From Rhytidiadelphus loreus (lineage: Eukaryota > Streptophyta > Bryopsida > Hypnales > Hylocomiaceae): DNA of 64,000 bases. Below, piece after piece: positions 48,879 to 61,018 of this stretch (position 1 is the stretch's first letter; each line of letters starts with the position of its first letter). Made by a program: the position numbers and the translations under genes. The stretch spans positions 17,340,760 to 17,404,759 of the forward strand of contig OX344762.1 in the NCBI GenBank assembly GCA_947034895.1. Direction: 5' to 3'. Below the pieces are notes generated by a model. It saw only the letters and a list, made by a program, of their open reading frames with translations, ran no database searches and was not told the DNA's origin.

Positions 48879-51800
48879 ACAAGGACGACATGGAAGACGA
48901 TATTAGGCGATCGCAAAAAATGGACACTGTTTCCATTATATCTAGTTTGCGGTTAACTACCTCTGACCAATCTCGTATGAGGATTCCGCTCTGTAGGTTG
49001 GTGCCTATGCCTATGGTACGCCCAACACTTGAATGTGACTTGACTGTGCTTGAAAACCAATTCAGCTCGGGTTATGATGAGGGTGCAAGGGTTTTCTATG
49101 TGTCTGTGTCAGATGAACAAGGGCAGACCTCCATTTTCTCCGAGGCTGAAAAAGAGAAGTGGGGTCCCATATGGAATTCAGTTAACGACAATTTCAACAA
49201 TCACTTGAGGACTCAAGCAGGGGTGAAGCACTTGGTGGATTTCAAGTTCTTCGTCTGTGATGGAAATCACAGACGAATTGCCTGGATGAATCATATAGAG
49301 AGATTACACGCAAAGGACAAGATATGGCACATCAATGTGGACTCAATCGTTTTGGACACGCGTAATCGGATAGGGGTGGCAATGCAAGCTATGCACGACA
49401 TTAATAAGTAAGTATAGTAGGTTCAGGAATTCTCTTCCTAAGGGAGATCCAGTATTTGATATAGCCAAATTCATTTCTACTCTTTGGTAATATTTGCCGC
49501 CTAATTTGATATTTGTTTGTTTCTTTATTTACAAGCAAACGGAGAACTCTCACATCAAGACTAATTTGGTTCACACTCTTTATAGAGTCCAGAAATATGG
49601 TGTAATGGAATTCGAGAAATTCAAAGAGCTACTAAGTGCAGACGAGGTGAAGACTTGCTTGCAAAATAATCGCAATAAGTGGTATTCAATGCCACTCGAG
49701 GTTTTTACCTCATTTATATTCAAGGTATAAACTTCTATAAATTTTTGTTCTATTTGTTCATTTGCATCTGATGTATTCTATCCACCGCTTGAAATTCTAT
49801 TTACTTGTGTTTCATTGGTCTCCGTAGCAAGAGATTTCTGCGGCTGCGGACGTCGCTGTAAGGAAGTACAATGAGGGCACTCCTGTCGATCAAATCACAA
49901 AGGCAGGTGTGGCAGCTGCAATGAGGAGCTCTATAAGAGATTCTACGGAGAAGTTCTACAAGAAACTGTCTAAGATTGTGGCCGTAGCCTCTCCATCATT
50001 TGGATAGGAATGGCTTTCTGAGGTATATCCTCATTCCGTTTGAATTAAAACTTCATTCTGTAATCTGTACAAGCACATGTTGTTCATCTCTTATAACCTC
50101 TGTTGTTTTCTTTTATACAGATCGAAAGGCATTGGAACCTTTATGCAAATCCAGAATTGACTTTGGAGAAGTTACAGATGATTTGCACGGCTAACGTCAA
50201 ACCAGAGTACAAGGTAAAATGGTTGTAGTGGGTGAACGCATCAGGACCTACTAGAGAGGCTAGAAGATTTCCCGCAAGACCTGTGAACGAAGAAAAATTG
50301 TTGTTGTTCCTGGCTAGAGCTTGTTGGTATGTTGGGGTAAGGAATTCTTCTTTCCAGTCTATTGTAATTTCATATATTCCTGATTTAATCCTATTTGAAA
50401 ATTTCACTCCCACCTGACTTTGGACATTTTGTTTTCAGCTTGAAGAGGCTGCCACTGAGATGTTTGAGAATATTGTCCGCTTTGATAATATTCCCATTAA
50501 CATGGCCATCCCTACCGAGCCAAAAGAACTGCTAGACTATATTGAGGACTGGCGAATGAAGCTTTGGGACATGGCCTACACAGGTATGTTCAAGGGCTCC
50601 GACGCATTCAAGAAGTCTGATACATTTAAAGATTTCAGAGGGGCGATGCTGGCAGTGAAGCGCGTCATTTACAGGTATTCATTTATAATTTTGGTTGGTT
50701 TGTTCAAGTACGGGATATTTGGTTGCGGCCTTCTAGGCCAATGACTGCGGAGATTCTAAAATTTTGAGCCTCGGTCTCGTATTTATTTTCTATGCACTTT
50801 TGATCGATATTGGTACCTTCTCTGTATTTTTCTTTCTTAGTTTCTGTCATTCAAATTTGTTTCTTTGATTTGATGTTGTAATCACAGACTTGAATTCATG
50901 TTTCATTTACAGTTTTTCATTAAGATACTGTTGTATCCATATGAATTGACATTGTGTCATTTTCTTTTGGTTAGGTATTTCAAATTCGAGTTATACGGCA
51001 AGGGTGTTGTACAAAAGGCAAACTTGCCACCATTCCTCACCACGTGGTTAGACAGATCTTCCCCGGATTGCATGTTCTCACCTTGGCAGATGAAGAATTG
51101 AACTACTCCTCACCTCCAGGCTTGCCCGTGGTATCTGGAATGTAACTTCGGAACAACTCCAATGGAAGAGGAGTCTCTCTTCAAGTCTTTGAAGCAGACT
51201 GTTGTAGTAGAACCAGAGTTCGATGAGTTTGCATCACTTGAGGGTGATGCGAAAGCTAGAGCAATTGCAAGACGGGAGGCAATTGACAAGAAGAAGGAGG
51301 ATAGATGGGAGGAAGCACAGAAGAGGAATGAAGCTACCAAGAAGAAGAGGCTTGCCTCAAAGGCTGAGAAGGAGGAGGAAAAGAGCAAAAAGAAGGGAAC
51401 AAAGAGGAAGGCTGAGACCCCGGTACGTGAAGGGGCAACGGTATCCGCTGACAACATGGATTCGTCATCGGGATTCTCCCTCCCTCAGGATCGTCTAGTG
51501 CGTGGTCTACTTCCACGAGTTCTCAATCTTCCTCCAGTTCCCGACATCGACGAGTGCATTTTGAACTTGTCGGTGGGTGACCTCCCCAATAATGACAAGG
51601 CATTCAAGAGCGTCCTAGCCTTCCTGGACATGGTAAATCACTTTCCTTTGTAATTTAATTTCTTACAAGTGTGGTTGTCCACACTTGTTCCCCTAGAGTG
51701 TATGAGATACATTTGATAATTTGACTTCCTTTCATATGTAACTATCTTATTGTATGCTTCATGCATCAATATACTTACGACAATTGTATGGTTCGGGCTT

Positions 51801-53154
51801 GAACCTCATTGTCATTTACAGCATGCCACTGACAAAGACAGACACTTCGGTGGTGTCCTCAGCTCACAACCAGCTGTGGACTTGATCATTGTGGATGTCC
51901 CGGAAGGGCTCCATGTACCAAGTGTTTCGGCTCCACCTCAATCCATTCCAAAGTGGAATGAATTTTCACCAGATTGCCTAGTGGGAGTCTTCGACTTTGC
52001 TCAAGAGTACCTTCACGACAACGGTGGTGTGCTGCTGATGTATCCATCCCCCTCCGCTCGTCACAAAAGCCATATCCTAGGGTGCTGCAAGGAATACGGT
52101 TTTCAAGTACTTGTGACATGGTTCAGCATGAATCATCTCCATCTAACCTCGCCAGCGGATACAACTAGAACGGTACCTTTTCTTGTATATTATTTGAACC
52201 TATTTTTTTTTTTAATCTTTGCGAAACATAGTGAATGTATTTTTGCCCTTGCAGACGATGCGCTTTGCCATTTCACTACTCGTTAAGGAATCGGGTCCAA
52301 AGTCAGCATCTGCATTTCCCTTCCAGGTTGTGCCGTCACATCAGGAGGTTGGTGTCGATGTGTCTCGAGACGACATACTGCAAAAATTTTGCTACAAATC
52401 GGAGCTTACTATGAATGGCGACATCCCTTGGCGTGGACCACGTGAAAAGGCCTGCCAATTCATGCAAATGCTCATCGAAGCCCTTTGTGAGCCAGGGGAC
52501 GTTGTTGTTGATTGCGTGGCATCCACTGGTAATTCCGTAAAATTTTCCATGACTTCCTTTGTCAAATGGCACTGAATTCATTGTAGAACTAATGTATCTT
52601 TTCTTTGTCCTTCATTTTAAATCAACAGGGGCAAGTATTCAAGCCTGTCGTGCGACGCGGCGTCATATTATAGCTTTCGAGGAAGATACGGCCATCTATG
52701 ACGCCGTCATTGCTCCGGTGATGCAGACGGAGGAAGTTCCTCAGGCTGATCCGCCTCGCCTTGAGTCTGAGGTTCTAGACCTCGAAGATGAAGTGGTTGT
52801 GGCACAGCGCATTGTCAAGACAGCACGATTCAGTAAGTAAGTATGTCTTTCTTCTCATTCAATTCTTTTGCCTGTCCAAGTACCTCATCTTCATCTAATT
52901 GTGTGTTCACTCCTTTCTGTAGGCAGACCCAGGAGGTGAAGAACTTCAGACAGGTTCCTTTTTTCGGTAGACCGGAATTCCTGCAAAGCCCACCTAAACC
53001 TTTTGAGCTGCCCGTCTATGCAGAGGCGCTTTCGCATGACTTTGTGGCATTTGATAGTAGGCCTTCCTCTCGGGCACGTTCTGTATGTCCTCGTGCTCTA
53101 CAATTTGTGGATGACTGTGCCATAGAGTCAGATTCAGATACATCATACGCATAG

Positions 53155-53959
53155 TGTACTGCGACCCTTGGCCAAGAGACTTCATGTACTGTTGCAGAGC
53201 ACGGGTCTATTTTTATGGCTTTCCGTTTTTTCTACGGCTCTTGTTTTCTCATTTCGTTTATAATTTGAAGTCTTCTTCTTTTGGCACGGAATCTTTACCT
53301 CTGCAGAAGTACCGCATCTATACTCTTGCACAAAGTTTTAATGATTGCCATGTGAAAATGACTTTTGTTTGGTTATTTCAATAGAATTATAATTTTCTCT
53401 CCCATGTTTCTAAGATGATAAAAGTGGACATGTAGACTATGTATATGGGGACGAATTAGGCTGTTCAACACACATTCACAGTCGTCATCCCCGTCATGTA
53501 AATATACATGATTCATTTTTTTTTTTTTGTAATGCGGTATGTATGGACAAAAATGTCAGCGAGTATATGTTACCTTTCCTACTTTGTCATACTGTTTAAT
53601 TTTCCCATGGACATCTTACTAAGTACAGTGACCAGGTCAAATGTGAGAAATATTTTTAATATATACACCAGTGCTTGTTTCTAGACCCACCATTCATTAT
53701 GCTTCATTGAATACCAATTCCATCCCTATGGGGTTCTCTGTCTTGCAAAATTAGATCCTCTTTGAAATTCAGAAAGAGGTTGTGGGTCTGCGTTGGACTC
53801 CGCATCCCCGCTTCGGATCTACTCGGCCCCAAGTACGCTTGCAGTCTGTGCTGTCTTCGCGGGGTCTGCACTGCATTCTCTGGCCTTTTCCTGCCCTTGC
53901 GAGGTCTGACATACCTCACAGCAACCCTTCGCGGGGTGGTAAAAAAAACCTCGGAAGCC
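53155..53959. other. 3' flank of the methyltransferase gene
   Basis: This is probably the 3' untranslated region and spacer. A long T run lies near 53517-53529. It grades into the GC-rich minisatellite from about 53760. Confidence 0.4.
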
Positions 53960-55400
53960 CCCCACAGAGTTTTTGCTGCGAAGGAGCAGCCCTGCGCGGG
54001 GGGCTGTTGCCCCACGAAAGTCCCTAGCGGGGGCTGTACTGCTTTGGGGCAGCCCTTGTGCGGGATCTGTGTTGCCGTTGCGTAGCCGCTGGCGGGGGGA
54101 CTGTGTTGCCTTTGGCAACCCCTCGCGGGGTCTGTGCTACCTTGCAGCAGCCCCTCGCGGGGGGGACTCTGCTACCTTGGGCAGCCCCTCGCGAGGTCCG
54201 TGCTACCCCAAGGCAGCCCCTCGCGGGGTCTATGCTGCCCCGCAGCAGTCCCTCGCGAGGTTTGGGCTGCCCCGCGGCAGCCCCTTGCACGGGGGTTGGG
54301 TTGCCTTGGGGCAGCCCCTTGCAAGGTCTGGACTGCCCCGCAGCAGCCCCTTGCAAGGTCTGGACTGTCCCGCAGCAGCCCCTCGCGGGGTCTGCGCTGC
54401 TTTGGGGCAGCCCCTCGCAAGGTCTGGGCTGCCTTGGGCCAGCCCCTCGCGGGATCTGGGCTGCCGCGGGGCAGCTCCTCGCGAGGGCACTCTGCTGCTT
54501 TGGGCAGCCCCTCGCGGGGTCTGCGCTGCCTTGGGGCATCCCCTCGCGGGGTCTATACTGCCCCGAGCAGTCCCTCGCGAGGTTTGGGCTGCCCCGCGGC
54601 AGCCCCTTGCGCGGGGGCTGGGCTGCCTTGGGGCAGCCCCTTGCGAGGTCTGGACTGCCCCGCAGCAGCCCCTCGCGAGGTCTAGGCTACCTTGGGGCAG
54701 CCCCTCGCGAGGTTTGGGCTGCCTTGGGCCAGCCCCTCGCGAGGTCTGGGCTGCCTTGGGCCAGCCCCTCGCGGGGTCTGGGCTGCCGCGGGGCAGCTCC
54801 TCGCGAGGGGACTTTGCTGCCTTGGGCAGCCCCTTGCGAGGTCTAGGTTGCCCCACAACAGCCCCTCGCGGGGTCTGCGTTGCTTTGGGGCAACCCATCG
54901 CGAGGTCTGGGTTGCCCCGCAGCAGCCCCTCACGGGTCTGCGCTGCCTTGGGCCTGCCCCTCGCGGGGTCTGTGCTGCCACGGGGCAGCTCCTCGTGAGG
55001 GGACTCTGTTGCCTTGGGCAGCCCCTCGCGGGGTCTGCGCTGCCTTGGAGCAGCCCCTCGCGGGATCTGCGCTGCCTAGGGGCAGCCCCTCGCGGGGTCT
55101 GTGCTGCCGCGGGGCAACTCCTCGCGAGAGGACTCTGCTACCTTGGGTAGCCCCTCGCGGGATCTGCGTTGCCTTGGGGTAGTCCTCCGCGGGGGATTTG
55201 TGCTGCCTTGGGGCAACCCCTTGCAGGGGGGGCTATGCTGCCCCGCGGGAGCCTTTCGCGGGTGGGGCTGTGTTGTCCCGCGGTAGCCCCTCGCGGGAGA
55301 GGACTGTGCAGCCCCGCGGCAACCCCTTGCGGGGTCTGTACTACCTTGGGCAGCCCCTTGCAGGGGGGACTTTCCTAAACCCGAAGGTAGCCTCTCGCGG
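53960..55400 (+). repeat. GC-rich 32-bp minisatellite
   Basis: About 45 imperfect copies of a 32-33 bp unit contain GGCAGCCCCTCGCGAGGTC followed by TGGGCTGCCTTGG. Each unit holds the short palindromes CCTCGCGAGG and GGCAGCC/GGCTGCC, so single strands could fold. Open frames of up to 341 codons run through it on both strands because the unit lacks stops. They are not genes. Confidence 0.92.
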
Positions 55401-56040
55401 GAGGTTGTACTAAACCCTTGGGTTTAGAAGCCGACGATTCTATTTTGCTACAGTTTCTTATTGATTACAATAAAGAGAATAAATCTTCTGAAATTTCTAA
55501 TGACTCGGGTGGATAAATCTTGCAAGTTCGACATGCGCGGTTCCATTGTGCAGTTAGGAGCCGACGATTCTATTTTGCTATAGTTTTTAATAGATTACAA
55601 TACTGCATTGTATTTTCCGGTTTTCTTCTTGCATATCGCTTTCTTCAAGTAGCACTGTAACCTTCACTTCAGATTTCATTATTCTTGTTCTTAGTGAATG
55701 TGGGTCCCTACATTGATGCTCCTTGTGCCACGTGTTGCAATGTTGTAGCTTCTTCAAATGATAAGGTTATCTTTAAAGCTCTGTTAGCTCCGCGGGAACT
55801 GACTGGCTGTAGTTTGTCGATCGAATTTGTGTGACCCGGTGTCCAAACTATATATCTAGAGTTCTAGACGACACCACATATCCATTGTATGTTTTCTGAA
55901 GTCCTCGTTAACCAGTATGTCACTTTTTTGTTGATTCTTGTGAAGCCGACTACGTTCGCAGTGTATACATCTTATTATCTAAGATTTGGTTTTCATGTTT
56001 GTGTAGTCGGAGCAATGTTCGAGCAATGCCTTAGCGTCAC
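55401..56040. other. MULE interior near the right end
   Basis: A direct repeat of AGCCGACGATTCTATTTTGC lies at about 55431 and 55559. I see no gene. Confidence 0.4.
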
Positions 56041-56094
56041 TTATGCATGCTTTTAATCTCGTTAGAAGACCCTACATTGATTTCATGCATCCAA

Positions 56095-56445
56095 TATCTT
56101 CCATTATTTTCATCCACTTCTCCGAGTTACATCCATGTCTTCCATCCACTTTCATCATCTACATTCATCCAATTTTTTCATCCACTTTCATCATCTACAT
56201 TCATTCAGTTTTTTTCATCCACTTTCATCTATTTTTTTAAACTTCGTGCACCCATTTTCTTAAGTACTTTCATTAGTTTTCATAGAAATTTTTTAACTTT
56301 TTTTTCTAAATTTTCCTAAACTTCTGTTCCAATTATCATCAATTTTTTCCTATCTATTTGATCAAAAATTTCAAAATAGTCTCTTCCCGCTCACCAATCC
56401 CCGCTCCTTGCTTGCCGCTCGCCGCTCCCCGCTCACATACTAGCA
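56095..56445 (-). repeat. Right subterminal repeats and terminal inverted repeat of the MULE
   Basis: TTTCATCCACTTTCATC-like words (about 56110-56235) are the complement of the left array at 2750-3130. GCTCC/CCGCTC words at 56385-56431 mirror the left GAGCGGGG words. The exact inverted repeat is 56422-56445, and the target duplication follows at 56452-56461. Confidence 0.8.
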
Positions 56446-56461
56446 TTCCCCGTGTTTAGAT

Positions 56462-59400
56462 GGGCTAAAAACACAAAGAGACTTTGCTAGAGCGTCCTAT
56501 ACAAATCTAACAAACTTAGAAGAAATACTCTCAAAACTAATGGATTGATGAGCTATGGAGAAGATAGCACTAGAGAGACTAAAGAAAAAACTTTAGTTTA
56601 GAAGAAAGAGAGAGCCTTACTTCTCAATGAGAGCAAGAAGATTGAGCTCCAAATCCTAGTTGTCATGCAAGAGGAAAGGCCTTATTAACCCTAGCTTTTT
56701 AAGACAAAATTGGAGTTTGATTTGGCAACTAAAGCTTTAATAAGAAGTTTGTGCTAGGAGGAAATCCCCTCAAAACAACTTTATTGCTATTCTCCAAATG
56801 GCCTTAACTCCTAAGGACCAAGCATGGTTTTTTGGCAATATAGCAATTTTGGGTAGCATACTACAAATGAAATTTTTATTTTTTTTCTTTGAAATTTTCA
56901 CACAACATGTGCCCAAGGAGTAGCTTTAAGGCCCAACAATGTAGTTTTCATTGCTCAATGGGTAGCCTAGGAAACAAAAAAAAACTTTTTTTTAAATCCC
57001 TTTTTTTTTAAATAAAAATTTGAGATGGATTTTCTAGATTTGTAGGTACATAGAAAGCTTTGAATCATTCTATTTTGATCAATGAGATGAAAGTTATGAG
57101 GAGTTTTAGTTGTGGGTAGTCATGAAATCTCTACTCTAAAATAAACTTTGAAGTCTTTTATTTAACTCAATTTTCAATATTATTGAAAAAATATAAAAAC
57201 ATTAGGTATAGATTGTTTATTACAACATTACAACCATTGGGATTGACATTTTCCAATTCCATAAATAAATTGTTAACAATTTAGTATTTTGAACCATTCT
57301 CTACTTCTTTCTACTTACTATTTTTTTCCTATATAATGTACAATTCCAAATTATCTAAAAAATTTCAAGCATGTAGGCAATTTGCCTTGAAGAATAGATC
57401 CAAAGAATTACAATCATTTTGGACATTTTGTCATACAAATGTGACCTTATGAAGTGTAGCAGCCTGGTTTTTTGCAAGGCAAAAATAGAACTTTTGTTAA
57501 TTCAAACACTAATATCTTGCAATCTACATGGCTTGAAATTTTTCCACATCTTCTCAAACCATCATACTACAAGAGCCTATGGTTATGTGTCCAAAAATAT
57601 TTTTTTTCTAAAATTTGGTACTTGTATTAGAAATGGCAATTTTGGAACGTTTTGGGTGAAAACATAGTAAACAACGTGTAGGGGTTTAAGTACCACTTTG
57701 CTTAATGGAGCACACCAACCAATTAATTACAACCTTTTGGTTACAGTCAATGAACCTTCTTGATCCATTTGAGCTATGTAGATGATTTAGTCAGATTGTT
57801 TATTTTGCAATTTTGGATTGACTTTTTGGATGTTTTATAGTATTTTGATAGGATGTTGTGAGTTTTGTGTCCAATTAAGTCTTTTTGCCAAGTAATTTTG
57901 ATCCAATTTGGAGTTTTGTTAACGGTGTGTGGAGGAAGTTTAAATTTAAGAATTGTTATGTGGCAGATCGTGCCATCAATTCGGGTTGAAAATATTAAGG
58001 ACCAATTGTAGGGGTACCAGTTCTAGTTTCTAGTTGGGTTGGTCAAGTATGATGATAGGAGCTAATGTGTCATGGAAGGATGAATGTTGTTTGTGTGTGT
58101 TAATGGTCTTTACGTTCCAAATTGGGTGGTTGTTGTTGGTTAGGTTGTCTTCTTCCTTGTGGTAACCGCCACCCTAGTTCCTATTTGGGTTGTGTTTTCT
58201 CTCATTTTTCTAGATCGTTTGTCAAAGAGTTCCGGTCGTGTCCTAGCCGGGTGTGCTGTGTTATTTTCATTTTTGTGTATTCTTGTGTACTAATTAGAAG
58301 TGCATGTGTGGTGTTTTAATGGTTGAAGTTGTAGAGTGAAGAACTAGTGATGTGATGGATGGAAAGATCTTGTGAATGAGGATGGAGATGAAAGAAATTC
58401 AATGTTCGGAATAACATTGTGTGGTGATAATTGTGTGTGTCCTAATTGGAGGAGTGGAAGATGGAGAGTTGATGTGTAAGACAATGGTAGTGTGTTTAAA
58501 TGTTTATTAAGTTGATGAGTAATATTGGAAGTGTGATCCAAGTTGGGATAATGTGGAGATCGTTGTAGTTGGATAAGAGTGATGTTGAATGGATGTTTAC
58601 TTAAAATTTAAGAAAAATATAAAAAGTTGTAAACGGTGATTTGTCACCATGGCAATTAATAAATGTGGAAATTACATATCAATGGTTATGTTGTGTGTGT
58701 ATGTTTGAACAAGTTGGGAATGTTTAGCCTAGATGCTACATTGTAACTAATTCCCAATTAGTTTAATTTGTGAGTGAATTGTATCAATTATTCCATCATT
58801 GTGCTCACCTGAGTATTTTCAAATGAGAGATTGTGTATTTAAGTAAAGTTGTGTTACCTAATTAAGGAATGAATCTATTAGCATAAATTTCCTACTTGAC
58901 TGTCTCCCTTGGAATGAACTTATTATATTAATAGGATAATTTCCGAGTAGGTCATTATCCTTTTTCAACAAGCTACAATTTGGTCCATCTGTGTCATTCT
59001 TTGTTGTCATGCAACACCAAAGCACTAAACTACATGTTTTGTGATTGTTCTTTAGGGTCAATTCTGTGTTCATCATGAAGAGTACATTCTTCGTATATGC
59101 TTGTAGTCTTTTCCTATTCCAATACTAACATCATGCCTAAGTTATTTCAAATAACTAAAGAAGGATAAAAAAAATCAAATTTGAAGTATCTAGCTTAAAG
59201 TATTAACCCTGGAGCGCTCTAATGTCCAGAAAGTGGATGATGAACGGAAAGAACATTGCATAGAAAATAGAGGGCGTCGAATTTTCATCCATCCTTTTCT
59301 GTAGAGTGCAATAATGAGTTCTCTGTCGATTCACGTTTACAACGCTGACATTAGAGCTTACAACTATGTGCAAAAATTTAGTGCACACAAACATGTAGAT

Positions 59401-61018
59401 CTAGAACCAAAATTTGTTGTTGCCCTTAGGCAGGGTAGTGATGAAAACATAAATAGCAGAGGAAAATTTTCCACGGGGCAGTGAACAAGGACAATGGATT
59501 TCCTGATTATAATAATGGAGACAGATACTTAGTAAATTCAAACATGACCACTCTAAAGGTCCGTCTGCATCTAGCATTACTGGTTGGACTTGAAGGCGGT
59601 CTATGGACCACAGTTTTTTGGGCATTCACACTTGTAGCCATAGACAACTGCCAATCCTACAGGGATGCATATGTGGCGCTCACTTGGTGCTAGAAAAGAG
59701 CGGTGGGGTGTACATCGTCGGAAAGCATTTTCTTTAATTCTTGGCAACAACGACTGGTAGTAAGTACTTACTAAATCTTCTAGAAACGTAGATTTCAGAT
59801 GAGTACGATTAGTTTTTGTTAATGGGCAAGAGAAGGGCCGATTAACTAGCAATGCCAACTTTGGGGTGGTTCTACCTGGGCCTTAATAGTAGGGAGCCGT
59901 TACTTTGGTGGTCAATTGTGTTGCCTTGGTAACAAGAAAACACCAAATCAATGTTGATGGTGATGCCGTGCAAAGAAATTGGAATAAAACAAACCAACAT
60001 CATGAGTACACAATGCCAAAGATGAGAATCATACCATTCATTGTAGCGATTGGTTGTCTAGCTTGTTTGTGAAGCGCTCTGCCTTTGTACTCCGAGAATC
60101 AGGTCCACGTCGATCACAGTCACTGTCCGTTGCATGCTCTGCATGCATCGCTTCCAATTGCTGAAGAATACCACCATCAAGTTTGTAGTCTCATAGAAGT
60201 GAACTTCCTTGTAATTTTGTACCTACTGTCATGGACAATTGCTAGAATCTTGGACGTCGTGCCGTTGGAACTGCAACTGCAACTGCGGCTGTTATGGATT
60301 AGTGCTCGTCGTATTCCACTATTTTGTTATTCCATTGTCATGGCATGTTCCCTACACACAAGAAAAAAACACTCCAACGCCCTAGTCAGTTTCATGAAGA
60401 AGTTCACTAATTTTTTGATGTACTATGCATGTGAATAGCTTACATGAAGCACGCTAATGAACACCCAGCGACACCCACCGAAGCTGGGTGATTGCAAGAA
60501 AGACCGGTCCTATTTGGCGTTACAATTGAAGTGATTGAATTGCCATCAATCATAACTTTCAAAAAATAAAGTTGATGGACTTGAAATTTTTATTGAAGAT
60601 GGCTAACTGAGAAATCATGAGATTCGTTATTTTTCATAAATTTTGAAAAATAATTTTATAATTAAATGTCAATTTAGCTCATTTGTCACACTTTGCGGTT
60701 TAGGGGTTTTTAGTACTATGAAGCATTCAAAAATTATGATGTTCACTTGAATTTTTTGTAGGTTGTTCCCACACTAAACGAGCATGTGCCCACCAAAGGG
60801 TATTAAAAAAAACACAATTATTTGTCCTCAACATGCATGCGAATAGGGGTCCCTTGCGCATAGCGCTCCAAACATTCATGATGGTTTCAACTTCTAGTTT
60901 TTGGTGAAATGTAATCACTATCAAGTCTTTACAAATGGCTGATTTTTAGTTTTTTTTATTCATGATTTTCTAATTATTATTGATTTATACTTAAATTGAG
61001 TATCACATGTAGTCTACA
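56462..61018. other. AT-rich flank, no gene recognised
   Basis: This is outside the MULE. It contains a further copy of the dispersed repeat at about 57507-57600. Short open frames near 58122, 59481 and 60085 have no recognisable domains. A GT-rich stretch lies around 58080-58560. Confidence 0.4.

Larger units (their letters stand above)
40187..53154 (+). pseudogene. ParB-like and N4/N6 methyltransferase-like gene, split by an 8.5-kb hAT
   Basis: Predicted exons: 40187 (or acceptor at 40208)-40333 continuing 48887-49407; 49535-49724; 49828-50022; 50121-50336; 50439-50674; 50975-51632; 51822-52172; 52255-52528; 52629-52836; 52923-53154. Phases agree throughout and give about 1068 codons. The first exon holds a ParB/sulfiredoxin-like motif, CDGNHRRIAW. 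Exons 7-9 hold a beta-order methyltransferase core: a motif IV position reading IIVDVPEG instead of a DPPY-type motif, then a motif I position reading VDCVASTGASIQACR followed by IIAFEED. Exon 6 has a Lys/Glu-rich nuclear-type linker. In-frame stops at 50005-50007 (TAG), 50226-50228 (TAG) and 51099-51101 (TGA), a non-AG acceptor at 49534, and the hAT insertion show decay. The gene is likely MULE cargo. An altered motif IV makes catalysis doubtful even in an intact copy. The true 5' end is uncertain. Confidence 0.75.
2535..56451. mobile_element. Large MULE-like element with nested hAT insertions
   Basis: The sequence GTGTTTAGAT occurs at 2525-2534 and again at 56452-56461. Six bases inside each copy starts an exact 24-bp inverted repeat (2541-2564 and 56422-56445). 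Both ends continue into the same subterminal material: GAGCGGGGAGCGG-like words, then arrays based on GGATGAAAGTAGA on the left and its complement on the right. The 10-bp duplication is close to the 8-11 bp typical of Mutator-like elements, and the enclosed SWIM-finger transposase fits. The present length is 53.9 kb. Subtracting three hAT insertions and their duplications gives about 17.4 kb. The palindrome TCTCGGGCCCGAGA occurs at 5177-5190 and at 37724-37737, on opposite sides of the 27.5-kb insertion, which supports one original element. The outermost six bases of the two ends do not match, so the exact termini are uncertain. Confidence 0.8.

Noticed and set aside
53973..54998. Long open frame (341 codons) in the GC-rich region
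   Set aside because: It is a read-through of a 32-bp repeat lacking stops. Equally long frames occur on the opposite strand and in other phases.
59401..60438. Short frames that might be captured gene fragments
   Set aside because: There is no recognisable motif, no consistent splice sites and no neighbouring support.
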